This document shows positions 1 through 7,469 of a stretch of DNA of 16,423 bases, piece by piece. Both the position numbers and the translations under genes were made by a program. The notes beneath the pieces are model-generated. The model saw only the letters and a list, made by a program, of their open reading frames with translations, was not told the DNA's origin and searched no databases. Origin of the DNA: JABIKK01 sp964622835 (GTDB lineage: Archaea > Nanobdellota > Nanobdellia > SCGC-AAA011-G17 > UBA489); NCBI GenBank assembly GCA_964622835.1, contig CAZUSA010000008.1, positions 1 through 16,423 on the forward strand. The letters are read 5' to 3'. How positions within the stretch are numbered: position 1 is the first letter of the stretch; every line of letters starts with the position of its first letter.

Positions 1-68
1 GTCAATAAGAGTAGTCCAAGAATAACTAAGACCAGACCCACAATTGCTTTGGTTATTTGTTGTAGCAT
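1..68 (-). CDS. N-terminus of an unidentified membrane protein (partial)
   Basis: An open frame begins with ATG at 68-66 and runs off the left edge without a stop. It reads MLQQITKAIVGLVLVILG and continues with a run of Leu, so it starts with a short polar/basic stretch followed by a hydrophobic segment that looks like a signal anchor or first transmembrane helix. An upstream ATG at 80-78 hits a stop after three codons, which supports 68 as the start. A T-rich stretch at about 93-101 could serve as a weak TATA box roughly 27 nt upstream. The gene is divergent from the MFS-like transporter. With only 22 residues visible, no family can be named. Confidence 0.5.
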   Translation of the reverse strand, partial: MLQQITKAIVGLVLVILGLLLL

Positions 69-156
69 TTACGTCACCATTTGATAATAGTGGCAAAAAG
101 TATTCCTTATTTTTAAAGATACAGAACACCAATCCTATACATTCCAGACACCATCC

Positions 157-164
157 TTTAAAAA
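157..164 (+). promoter_or_regulatory. TATA-like box for the MFS-like gene
   Basis: TTTAAAAA is centred about 25 nt before the ATG at 186. This is the archaeal TATA-to-start distance expected for a leaderless or near-leaderless transcript, and it supports the chosen start. A second A/T-rich stretch at 106-121 is farther away and could belong to the divergent gene. Confidence 0.5.
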
Positions 165-185
165 GAACGACACATTATCGTACGT

Positions 186-1319
186 ATGCATTTCCGTAGA
201 CACCACATCCATTATGCACGCCTCATTCTTCAAAATAAAGAAATGCGCGAGATGTATGCAGCTGTATCTTTGAAGACGTTTGCCATTAGTATGATTGGCC
301 TTTTTATTCCCATCTTCCTCATGGTCGAACGTGGACTTGCTCTGAACGATATTATTCTCTTTTATGTCTTTAACACCATCGCATACATTATTGCTGCACC
401 ATTTGCAGGACGTTTTGGTGCCAAACATGGTTTACGTAAAGCCGCCTTGTTAACCGTGCCATTATTTGCTTTTTTTTACTACGCCATTTACAATATCACT
501 GCAATGCCCTTAAGTTACAACCATTTAGGATTTATCTTAGGTGTAGCAGAAACATTCTTTTGGATTCCTTTTGTTACCCACTTCATGCGCAGTTCTGATC
601 ACACACATAGAACAGAAGAAATTAGTTTTTTGAATATTGTTACTGTTATTTCTGGAATGGCAGGACCCTTCATTGGCGGACTACTCATTGCCTTCGGTGG
701 ATTCCCTTTACTCTTTGGCCTTGCCATTGGTATTCTTTTGATCAGTGTTATTCCTTTAGGATATCTTAAAGATCAACACGAACCCTTTGCGTGCAAACTC
801 AAAGATATATTACATGTACCAAAAGAAGATAGTTTGAAACTCATTGCACGTGGTGGCATCATGATAACAGAAATAGTCTTCTGGCCCATTTTCTTATTTT
901 CTGTTGTTGGACTCTTTGCAGAATTAGGCCTTATCTTTTTCATTGCAGAATTTGGTGCCTTCTTAGGATCTTTTTATTTAGGAACAATAAAAAATCGCAA
1001 AGAGTTAGCAATCATCATACGATGGGGAGCATTTTTGTGCGCAAGCATATGGTTAGCCAGGACGTTGATTGATGGTGTGTTAATCTTATCTATCCTAACC
1101 ATTCTTGGTGCTACATTACATGAAATGATTGAAGTGCCCTTTAATACGGCGACGTATGATCGCGTTGCCAAGAAAAAATATCTTGGAGAATATGTGATCT
1201 ATCGAGGTATCATGATGGGTGTTGGACGATTATTTGTCTTAGGATTGTTGAGTCTTAGCGGAAGCATGGTAACATCCTTCCTTACGACGGCTGCCATGTA
1301 CTTAACGTACCTGTTCTGA
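186..1319 (+). CDS. MFS-like multi-pass transporter
   Basis: The product has 377 residues and is almost entirely hydrophobic, with about 11-12 predicted membrane helices, close to the roughly 400 residues usual for the major facilitator superfamily. After the second helix there is a GRFGAKHGLRK loop, which matches the MFS loop 2-3 signature (G-x3-D-x-x-G-R-R/K) with the acidic residue missing. A longer polar loop around residues 200-215 separates the two halves. The N-terminus has a basic, His-rich stretch (MHFRRHHIH) before the first helix. The substrate cannot be inferred. The last helix ends at the stop codon with no cytoplasmic tail, so slight C-terminal truncation is possible, but no clear frameshift remnant follows. 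The start is supported by the TATA-like box 25 nt upstream. It lies 103 nt upstream of eL15 on the same strand. Arg codons are mostly CGN. Confidence 0.7.
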   Translation: MHFRRHHIHYARLILQNKEMREMYAAVSLKTFAISMIGLFIPIFLMVERGLALNDIILFYVFNTIAYIIAAPFAGRFGAKHGLRKAALLTVPLFAFFYYAIYNITAMPLSYNHLGFILGVAETFFWIPFVTHFMRSSDHTHRTEEISFLNIVTVISGMAGPFIGGLLIAFGGFPLLFGLAIGILLISVIPLGYLKDQHEPFACKLKDILHVPKEDSLKLIARGGIMITEIVFWPIFLFSVVGLFAELGLIFFIAEFGAFLGSFYLGTIKNRKELAIIIRWGAFLCASIWLARTLIDGVLILSILTILGATLHEMIEVPFNTATYDRVAKKKYLGEYVIYRGIMMGVGRLFVLGLLSLSGSMVTSFLTTAAMYLTYLF

Positions 1320-1348
1320 ACAGAAAGCCTTAAAAGAGCCCCAGAAAT

Positions 1349-1357
1349 GAATATATT
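1349..1357 (+). promoter_or_regulatory. Possible TATA box for the eL15 gene
   Basis: An ATATATTT-type stretch lies about 70 nt before the eL15 start, in the gap after the transporter gene. Transcription would begin near 1380, giving a leader of about 40 nt that contains the Shine-Dalgarno-like motif at 1409-1415. There is no A/T box at the usual 26-nt distance from the eL15 ATG, so this gene probably differs from its leaderless neighbours. Confidence 0.35.
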
Positions 1358-1408
1358 TGCGGAATGTGGGCTTTCACTCGCCTGAACTGCCATCGAAACG
1401 ATAATAAT

Positions 1409-1415
1409 GGAAGTG
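1409..1415 (+). promoter_or_regulatory. Shine-Dalgarno-like site of the eL15 gene
   Basis: GGAAGTG is one mismatch from the GGAGGTG complement of the archaeal 16S rRNA 3' end. It sits 7 nt before the ATG at 1423 and fixes that start. Confidence 0.6.
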
Positions 1416-1422
1416 TCCAATA

Positions 1423-1995
1423 ATGGGAATGTATAAATCAATCAGAACAACAGTTCAAGAAACGTCACCAGCACGGAGACGAGAACTTCTTGCCGAATGG
1501 CGAAAAACTAACACGGTAACACGTGTTTCTCGACCACACAATCTTTCTCGCGCACGAAGCTTAGGCTATCGTGCAAAACAAGGAATCCTCGTTACACGCG
1601 TTCGTGTTCTTAGAGGAGGACGTAAACGAGAACTTATTAAAAAAGGACGTCGATCAAAAACACGACGCATGCTCAAAATCTTAGACATGAACTATCAAAC
1701 AGTCTGCGAACAACGAGCACAAAAGAAATTCCAAAACTGTGAAGTCCTTAATAGCTATTACTTAAACAAAGATGGAAAACACATCTGGTACGACGTTATT
1801 CTTGTCGATCGTAACAGTCCAACTATCGTAAAAGATAAACAACTCGCTTGGATTGCCAGTGGAAAACACACGCACCGTGCACAACGTGGACTCACCAGTT
1901 CAGCACGACGAACACGTGGGTTACACAAAAAAGGTAAAGGTACAGAAAAAGTACGACCAAGTAGAGCCGCTAGTCTTCGTAGAAAAAACAATTAA
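1423..1995 (+). CDS. rpl15e: Large-subunit ribosomal protein eL15 (L15e)
   Basis: The product has 190 residues, full length for archaeal/eukaryotic L15e (about 190-200). It begins MGMYKSIRTT and shows family landmarks: SRARSLGYRAKQGILV near residue 45, VRVLRGGRKR near 60, the EQRAQKKFQNCEVLNSYY stretch around residues 95-115, WYDVILVD around 123-130, and the Arg-rich C-terminus with GLTSSARRTRGL. It is very basic, as expected for an rRNA-binding protein buried in the 50S subunit. eL15 does not occur in bacteria, so it is strong evidence for an archaeal genome. Start chosen from the family N-terminus and the GGAAGTG site. The 3' end overlaps the convergent small membrane-protein gene by 4 nt. 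Most Arg codons are CGN (roughly 23 versus 5 AGA). Confidence 0.97.
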   Translation: MGMYKSIRTTVQETSPARRRELLAEWRKTNTVTRVSRPHNLSRARSLGYRAKQGILVTRVRVLRGGRKRELIKKGRRSKTRRMLKILDMNYQTVCEQRAQKKFQNCEVLNSYYLNKDGKHIWYDVILVDRNSPTIVKDKQLAWIASGKHTHRAQRGLTSSARRTRGLHKKGKGTEKVRPSRAASLRRKNN

Positions 1996-2315
1996 TTTGG
2001 TTTACGAATTACGCGCACACGTAACTTTGGTATCTTTGGCATATGCGGTTTCTTACCTGTCACTAACGCCATGACTGTCCCCACTGCTAATAATGCCACT
2101 AATAATCCAAGAATAAGCGCACCAAAGATAATGCCTAAAACGACAATGATAGGAAAAAATACTGCTAACGTAATACGCCACTTCATCGGAATAAGTTGGT
2201 GACCAAAAATAGCAACCTTACCTGTCTTCACAAAAATGAACAAACCAACTAATAACGCACTGTATAACACGAGTTTTTGCCACAACGGCATAGCCAGGAA
2301 AAACGCCTCAATCAT
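1992..2315 (-). CDS. Small multi-pass membrane protein, unknown function
   Basis: The product has 107 residues. Hydrophobic segments lie at about residues 11-28 and 48-86; the second is long enough for two helices, giving about three spans. The tail is short and basic (GKKPHMPKIPKLRVRVIRK), probably cytoplasmic by the positive-inside rule. I do not recognise a family. The ATG at 2315 is supported by the palindromic TATA box centred 26 nt upstream, shared with the divergent DHH gene, and there is no Shine-Dalgarno motif, so the transcript is probably leaderless. An internal Met at position 9 is a less likely start. The stop codon overlaps that of the convergent eL15 gene. Confidence 0.7.
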   Translation of the reverse strand: MIEAFFLAMPLWQKLVLYSALLVGLFIFVKTGKVAIFGHQLIPMKWRITLAVFFPIIVVLGIIFGALILGLLVALLAVGTVMALVTGKKPHMPKIPKLRVRVIRKPN

Positions 2316-2336
2316 GCGTCAGAAGGAGACGGAATA

Positions 2337-2346
2337 GTTTATAAAC
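2337..2346. promoter_or_regulatory. Palindromic TATA box shared by two divergent genes
   Basis: GTTTATAAAC is a perfect 10-bp palindrome at the exact midpoint of the 51-bp gap between the membrane-protein gene (start 2315) and the DHH gene (start 2367). Its centre is about 25-26 nt from each start codon, so one box can serve both directions with leaderless transcripts. Confidence 0.6.
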
Positions 2347-2366
2347 ATTTGTAGGAGAATCAGCCC

Positions 2367-3407
2367 ATGCTAACAGAAACCCAACTTGAAGAAATGAGAA
2401 TCATGCTCGATAAAGCAGAGAATCCTCTCTTTTTCTTCGATGCAGACCCAGACGGGTTATGTTCCTACTTACTCCTTAAGAAACACTACAAGAAAGGCGT
2501 TGGTGTCTGCTTGAAAACCTCACCAAAAAATGAAGTTGTCTATGGCGCAGCAACAGCAAAACATAAACCCGATCTTGTAGTATTATTAGACAAACCCATT
2601 ATTAGTCAAGAAACCATTGACGAAATGAACGTTCCCATATTATGGTTAGACCATCACCCACCTATTGAACGAGACGGTGTCAAATACTTTAATCCCATGA
2701 ATGGAGACAAACCAGACAATCGATGTACAACCTACTGGGCATATAGGGTTACGAAAGAAAATCCATGGATTGCTATAACAGGAATCATAGCTGACTGGCA
2801 AATACCCGAACAAGATATTTTAGAACATGATGATTCCTACCCAGAACTTCTTGGACCAACAGAAGGAAAAACACCACCCGACTTTTTATTTACAACAGAC
2901 TATGGAACCATTGTTAAAATGTTTTCTTTTGCCATCAAAGGAAGTACTGATGACATGAATGATTGTATTGAAACCTTAGAACACCTTACCTCACCAAAAG
3001 ACCTTCTTGAACAAACAACACCAGAAGCACAAAGTATCTACGAAAAATATGAAAAACTTAACACAGGATATGATATGTTATTGAACGAAGCACTCGCACA
3101 AGAAAAAGACGGCAACGTCTTCGTCTACACCTATCCAGGTGGTACACACAGTTATACTGGTGGCCTTGCAAACGAACTCTTATACAAAATAGACGCAGAC
3201 ATCTTTGTTATCGGAAGAGAAAAAGAAGGCGAAGTACGCATGAGCGTCCGCAGTAAAGCAAACCCCATCTTACCAGCACTACGCAAAGCACTTGACGCTG
3301 TTAACGGCAATGGCGGTGGACACGCAATGGCCTGCGGTGCATCCGTAGACATGGATCGGTTTAGTGAATTTATAACAATCTTAAAAAAAGAATACAACGC
3401 TACGTAA
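2367..3407 (+). CDS. DHH/DHHA1-family phosphoesterase (RecJ-like)
   Basis: The product has 346 residues. The N-terminal DHH domain carries FFDADPDG (residues 23-30, metal-binding Asp cluster), LLD (73-75), LDHHPP (94-99, the family-naming Asp-His-His) and IIADW (140-144). The C-terminal DHHA1 substrate-binding domain ends with GGGHAMACG (316-324). The residues for two-metal phosphodiester hydrolysis are therefore present. Such archaeal proteins act as single-strand exonucleases or as nanoRNA/cyclic-dinucleotide phosphodiesterases; the sequence does not decide between these. It lacks the extra domains of long bacterial RecJ. AGGAG at 2353-2357 lies 9 nt before the ATG and could be a ribosome site, although the TATA spacing suggests a leaderless transcript. 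The 3' end overlaps the convergent acdB-like gene by 8 nt. Confidence 0.85.
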   Translation: MLTETQLEEMRIMLDKAENPLFFFDADPDGLCSYLLLKKHYKKGVGVCLKTSPKNEVVYGAATAKHKPDLVVLLDKPIISQETIDEMNVPILWLDHHPPIERDGVKYFNPMNGDKPDNRCTTYWAYRVTKENPWIAITGIIADWQIPEQDILEHDDSYPELLGPTEGKTPPDFLFTTDYGTIVKMFSFAIKGSTDDMNDCIETLEHLTSPKDLLEQTTPEAQSIYEKYEKLNTGYDMLLNEALAQEKDGNVFVYTYPGGTHSYTGGLANELLYKIDADIFVIGREKEGEVRMSVRSKANPILPALRKALDAVNGNGGGHAMACGASVDMDRFSEFITILKKEYNAT

Positions 3408-4023
3408 ATGCAATACGTGCATCAACAATACGACCACTCTTCGTATCAACTAACAACGGATTAATATCTAACTCTTCAATCGTAGGATTTTTTTCAACAA
3501 GTTTTGATAACTTTACTAACGTTTGAATAATTGGTTGTAACGGATAAGATGTACCACGAGCACCATGTAAAACATCATAATATTTTGTTTCTTTAATCAT
3601 CGCTTGTGCATCATCTTTTGTAATAGGACACACGCGAAACGATACATCTTTGAACACTTCTGTGTAAATACCACCAGCACCCACGACAACAACATGACCA
3701 AACGCAGGATCTTTTTTTACCCCAACTAAGACCGTTGCACCTTCTAAATGACGTTGCATCATCACCGCTTCAAATCCTTTCAATTTCTTTAACCGTGCAA
3801 ACTCTTCCTTTACTTCAGCATCATTTTTTACATCTAAAACAACACCACCAACATCAGACTTATGAATAATCTTTTGAGAAACAACCTTCATCACAACAGG
3901 ATACTTCAATTTTTTCGCAGCTGTGAGTGCCTGTGCTACAGATGTACAAATCTTACGATCAGCAACACGAAAGCCATGCTTTTCTAAGAAATCCTCAGCT
4001 TCACGCTCTATCATCACCTGCAT
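3400..4023 (-). CDS. acdB: Acetate/acyl-CoA ligase (ADP-forming), beta subunit
   Basis: The product has 207 residues and is an ATP-grasp subunit of ADP-forming acyl-CoA synthetase (acyl-CoA + ADP + Pi = acid + CoA + ATP), a substrate-level phosphorylation enzyme in fermentative archaea. Visible landmarks are PVVMKVVSQKIIHKSDVGGV (residues 42-61), VGVKKDPAFGHVVVVGAGG, FKDVSFRVCPI, and the C-terminal IEELDINPLLV. His54 in the HKSDVGG motif aligns with the beta-subunit His proposed to carry phosphate during catalysis (from family knowledge). It is slightly shorter than the roughly 230-residue Pyrococcus subunit. No alpha subunit is adjacent, so it must be encoded elsewhere. The start is supported by TTTAAA centred about 26 nt upstream. 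A GAGGTGG motif at 4040-4034 resembles a ribosome site but sits upstream of the predicted transcription start. Confidence 0.85.
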   Translation of the reverse strand: MQVMIEREAEDFLEKHGFRVADRKICTSVAQALTAAKKLKYPVVMKVVSQKIIHKSDVGGVVLDVKNDAEVKEEFARLKKLKGFEAVMMQRHLEGATVLVGVKKDPAFGHVVVVGAGGIYTEVFKDVSFRVCPITKDDAQAMIKETKYYDVLHGARGTSYPLQPIIQTLVKLSKLVEKNPTIEELDINPLLVDTKSGRIVDARIAFT

Positions 4024-4046
4024 ACAGACAATGCCACCTCAAACTA

Positions 4047-4052
4047 TTTAAA
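4047..4052. promoter_or_regulatory. Shared TATA box between divergent acdB-like and transglutaminase genes
   Basis: TTTAAA, itself palindromic, lies at the centre of the 51-bp gap. It is about 26 nt from the ATG at 4023 (minus) and about 26 nt from the ATG at 4075 (plus), consistent with one bidirectional core promoter and leaderless messages. Confidence 0.6.
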
Positions 4053-4074
4053 GCTTCTTTTACGACGCGACACT

Positions 4075-6006
4075 ATGCGACGCATCATATCACTTCTTAT
4101 CCTTATCATCAGTTGTTGTACACCTGTTTTTGCAGAACCTGTCGAACATTATAACAACGCCCAATACCTAGACTTAGAATTAACTATTGATTCAACCATT
4201 AATTTAGATTACACTGATAGTAGTCCTGTTGTTGAATTCATTAAAAGTGATCTTAGTTTCTTTCCACGAAATGACGAACGACAAACAGTAACAACACTTA
4301 ACGCACATGCAAGTCATGATGGAAATATCCAACAAGGAACAGAAGAGATACGCTACCTTTGGTCAAGTTTACCTGGAAAAGAAATAACCTATGGGTATGA
4401 TACAACCGTTCGTGTTGACAATGTTATTTCAAATGTCAACAAAAAAGTGCCTTTTCCTTTAACAACATTAGATTCGACTGTATTAACGTACACACAACCA
4501 ACAGAATTTATAGACATAACCGCAAAAATTGAAAAAAAAGCTAACGAAATCATTGGCACAGAAGATGATTTGTATGCTGCTGTGTATTCTTTAGCTGAAT
4601 GGACACACCAAAGTATTGACTATAATCTTAACAGTTTAACCGCAGAAGCAGTCCAACCAAGTTCATGGGTCCTCAAAAATAGACAAGGTGTCTGTGACGA
4701 AATGACCAACTTGTTTATTTCCTTCTTGCGTTCCGTAGGTGTGCCCGCACGATTCGTTTCAGGTGTTGTCTATACCAACTTAAATTATGACTGGGGACCA
4801 CACGGATGGGCAGAAGTGTACTTTCCCGACCAGGGATGGGTTCCTTTTGACGTTACGTTTGGTGAGTATGGATGGTTAGATCCTTCCCACTTAAAATTAA
4901 AAGATGATGTTGATTCAGGCACGCCAAGTGCTACGTACGCGTGGAAAGCAAACGGTATAGACTTAGACATTAATACATTAGGCATTACTACTGTTGCTTC
5001 AAAAGTAGGTCCCGATGAAGGTGGGGCTGTAGAAATAAGTGTTAATCCTGTAAAGACTGTTGCACAATTTGGTAGTTTCATACCCATTGAAATCACTGTT
5101 ACAAACATTAAAAATACGTACCTTGCACCAAAAATTGTTGTTACCAAAGCACCAGGACTTACGGAAAACAATGTTAAAACAATACTCCTCGAACCAAAAG
5201 AAGAACGTAGTTTGTATTGGATAGCAGAAATACCCGAAGCAGACGCAGACTATGTCTACACAACAACCATTGAAGTACAAAGTATGTACGGTGAAACTGA
5301 CAGTGCAACCATAAAATACGGAGAAAGCTTTGCAGGATACACACAAGAATACGCGCAAAGTATAGTTGATGCACACGACGAACGAGCAAAAAAACAACCG
5401 TTAACGGGCATTACTATAGACTGTACAGCAGATGCAACCATCTACTACTCTGGAGACTTAGCAACCGTTACGTGTGATTTTACCAATACCAAAAGTAATA
5501 CGTTAAACCTAGACGTTTGTTTCCAAGACCAATGTAGTACTCTTGTAGCACCACCAGGAACAACAACACAAGATTCAACGTTCTCTGTCAGTGAAGGCAT
5601 ACGCATTCCTATCATTGTTGAAGAAGGAGAAACCATTGCCTACGCCTACGTCAACTTAAACGTTATACCCATACCAGAAGTCTACATTAGCGATCCAGAA
5701 CCATCTACGATTGCCTATGGAGAAGATGTAGAAATAAACATAGACGTCAGTGCAAACACAGAAGTGAATAATTTACATATTCTTTTTGACTTTGGTGATT
5801 TAACCTATGATACCTTCAAAGAAAAAGAAGTACGCACCGTTACACTACATACAAACAGCAAATTACTCATAGACGACTTACGATTCGATATAACCTATGA
5901 AGATGAATTAGGAAAAACATACGATGAACGTAAAGCCTTACATATTACTGTAGACAATGTACCATGGCATGGTTACTTTGCTAATTGGTTACGCGGATTA
6001 TTTTAA
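4075..6006 (+). CDS. Secreted transglutaminase-like (papain-fold) protein
   Basis: The product has 643 residues. A signal peptide spans residues 1-20, with MRR, a hydrophobic core and probable cleavage after CTPVFA. A beta-rich region follows, then a transglutaminase-like core at about 165-275 with an intact triad: Cys207 in RQGVCDE, His243 in GPHGWAEVYF, and Asp259 in WVPFDVTFGEYGWLD. Residues about 300-630 look like Ig/CARDB-type beta domains typical of archaeal exported proteins. No convincing C-terminal membrane helix is seen. IISC at residues 11-14 could be a lipobox, so lipid anchoring is an alternative. Family members are cross-linkers, proteases or peptide amidases; the substrate is unknown. 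The stop abuts the convergent proS stop with no gap (6006/6007). Confidence 0.8.
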   Translation: MRRIISLLILIISCCTPVFAEPVEHYNNAQYLDLELTIDSTINLDYTDSSPVVEFIKSDLSFFPRNDERQTVTTLNAHASHDGNIQQGTEEIRYLWSSLPGKEITYGYDTTVRVDNVISNVNKKVPFPLTTLDSTVLTYTQPTEFIDITAKIEKKANEIIGTEDDLYAAVYSLAEWTHQSIDYNLNSLTAEAVQPSSWVLKNRQGVCDEMTNLFISFLRSVGVPARFVSGVVYTNLNYDWGPHGWAEVYFPDQGWVPFDVTFGEYGWLDPSHLKLKDDVDSGTPSATYAWKANGIDLDINTLGITTVASKVGPDEGGAVEISVNPVKTVAQFGSFIPIEITVTNIKNTYLAPKIVVTKAPGLTENNVKTILLEPKEERSLYWIAEIPEADADYVYTTTIEVQSMYGETDSATIKYGESFAGYTQEYAQSIVDAHDERAKKQPLTGITIDCTADATIYYSGDLATVTCDFTNTKSNTLNLDVCFQDQCSTLVAPPGTTTQDSTFSVSEGIRIPIIVEEGETIAYAYVNLNVIPIPEVYISDPEPSTIAYGEDVEINIDVSANTEVNNLHILFDFGDLTYDTFKEKEVRTVTLHTNSKLLIDDLRFDITYEDELGKTYDERKALHITVDNVPWHGYFANWLRGLF

Positions 6007-7437
6007 TTAATACGACTTACTGTAATACACTTCATGGGCTGCTTTTTTACCACAATAGACACATTTACCTCTTGCTTCTTTGATAATACAACGACTTGTT
6101 GCACCTGTTGCTTCTTTAATAGCATCCTCACATGAACTTGTTGCACAACATGAAATAATAGCCACGTTGCTGTCTTTGATAGCTTTTGTAAATGTTTGTT
6201 TCGTTGTTACCTTCACTAATCGATCTTTCAAGTTCTTCTTTGCCTTACTTAACAAATTCTTTTGCATCTCTTCTAACAATGCAACACATCGTTTTTCTAC
6301 TTGTGCCACTTTAACAAATTCTTTTTTACCCGTATCACGACGAACAAGAACAACCTGTTTCTTTTCAACATCTTTCGGTCCAATCTCAATACGTAAGGGA
6401 ACACCTTTCAATTCCCACTCACTAAACCGCCACCCAGCAGATTGTTGTTCACGATCATCTAACACAACACGCTGTGTGTTGAGTAATTTTTTGTATAACG
6501 CTTCAGCTCCTTTCATGACTACTTTCTTTTTCTTATCAAAAAATATGGGAACAATCGCACAGGTAATAGGAGCAATGCGTGGTGGTAGGACTAATCCCTT
6601 ATCATCACCATGTGCTAAAATAATCGCACCAATCATTCTCGTTGAAATCCCCCATGAATTTTGATAGGGTACTTGCTTCTTTCCTTGCTCATCCAAATAA
6701 GAAATACCAAATGCTTTTGCAAAACCTTGACCTAAATTATGTGACGTTCCCATCTGCAATGCCTTACCATCAGGCATAATCGCTTCAATCGTTACTGTAT
6801 AATCTGCACCAGAGAACTTTTCAGATTCAGTCTTCTTTCCTTGTAACACAGGAATAGCTAATAATTCTTCACTTACTTTCTTGTACATATCACTCCAATA
6901 CTTCGTTTCTTTTGCACACTCTTTAGCAGTAGCATATACACAATGCCCTTCTTGCCATAAGAACTCACGCGTTCGTAAAAATGGTTTTGTTGCTTTCGTT
7001 TCCCAACGAACAACATTCGCCCACTGATTCATTTGAAAAGGCAAGTCACGCCACGAACGAATCCAACGAGCATACGAATCATACATAATTGTTTCAGACG
7101 TTGGACGAATAGCCAACCGATCTTTCATATCCTTATCTTTATTTTCAATCCATGCCACTTCAGGAGAAAAACCTTCAGCATGTGTTGCTTCTTTCTTAAA
7201 AAAGGACTCAGGAATAAACAATGGAAAATATGCATTTTGTACACCGTGTCCTTTCATGATACCGTCAAAAAATGATTGAATACCTTCCCACATTGCATAG
7301 CCATGAGGGCGAATAATCATACACCCTTTTACAGGACTATAATCAGCTAAACCAGCCTTTTGTACAACTTGTTGATACCACTCAGAACTATCACCAGATT
7401 TTGTAACCGTCAACCCTTCTTTTGTCTCTTTAGCCAT
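6007..7437 (-). CDS. proS: Prolyl-tRNA synthetase, archaeal/eukaryotic type
   Basis: The product has 476 residues, the usual length of archaeal-type ProRS. It attaches proline to tRNA-Pro in the cytoplasm. The class II core includes GCMIIRPHGYAMWE (38-51), RPTSETIMYDSYARWIRSWR (111-130), motif 2 around KPFLRTREFLWQEGHCVYAT (151-170), and MGTSHNLGQGFA (229-240). The anticodon-binding domain starts near IAPITCAIVPIF (288-299). The C-terminal domain has Cys430/431, Cys436, Cys459 and Cys462 in CVYCG, a plausible zinc site, and ends YYSKSY with the C-terminal Tyr typical of this class. There is no bacterial-type INS editing domain. The start is supported by TTTAAA centred 26 nt upstream. Its 5' region lies 32 nt after the mscS-like gene, but it has its own promoter. 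Confidence 0.96.
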   Translation of the reverse strand: MAKETKEGLTVTKSGDSSEWYQQVVQKAGLADYSPVKGCMIIRPHGYAMWEGIQSFFDGIMKGHGVQNAYFPLFIPESFFKKEATHAEGFSPEVAWIENKDKDMKDRLAIRPTSETIMYDSYARWIRSWRDLPFQMNQWANVVRWETKATKPFLRTREFLWQEGHCVYATAKECAKETKYWSDMYKKVSEELLAIPVLQGKKTESEKFSGADYTVTIEAIMPDGKALQMGTSHNLGQGFAKAFGISYLDEQGKKQVPYQNSWGISTRMIGAIILAHGDDKGLVLPPRIAPITCAIVPIFFDKKKKVVMKGAEALYKKLLNTQRVVLDDREQQSAGWRFSEWELKGVPLRIEIGPKDVEKKQVVLVRRDTGKKEFVKVAQVEKRCVALLEEMQKNLLSKAKKNLKDRLVKVTTKQTFTKAIKDSNVAIISCCATSSCEDAIKEATGATSRCIIKEARGKCVYCGKKAAHEVYYSKSY

Positions 7438-7460
7438 ATCAAAAATAACGTTCAGGATTA

Positions 7461-7466
7461 TTTAAA
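7461..7466 (-). promoter_or_regulatory. TATA box of proS
   Basis: TTTAAA is centred 26 nt before the proS ATG at 7437, in the 32-nt gap after the mscS-like stop. A leaderless proS transcript is implied. Confidence 0.55.
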
Positions 7467-7469
7467 GGT

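Noticed and set aside
1323..1375. Inverted repeat GAAAGCC/GGCTTTC flanking the region upstream of eL15, considered as an autoregulatory hairpin or terminator
   Set aside because: The arms are only 7 bp and 39 nt apart, the likely eL15 TATA box lies between them so a leader RNA would not contain both arms, and no T tract follows.
1346..1385. Possible C/D box guide RNA (ATGAATA ... CTGA) in the eL15 upstream gap
   Set aside because: The C-box match is only 5 of 7, and no C'/D' pair is evident.
4785..5397. Overlapping minus-strand frames of 128 and 132 codons opposite the transglutaminase-like gene
   Set aside because: Both are antisense to a gene with an intact catalytic triad; their Cys/Phe/Val-rich translations look like shadow frames.
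6080..6664. 194-codon open frame on the plus strand opposite proS
   Set aside because: It lies wholly antisense to a well-conserved ProRS, shows low-complexity Ser/Phe/Thr composition and has no promoter or family signature.
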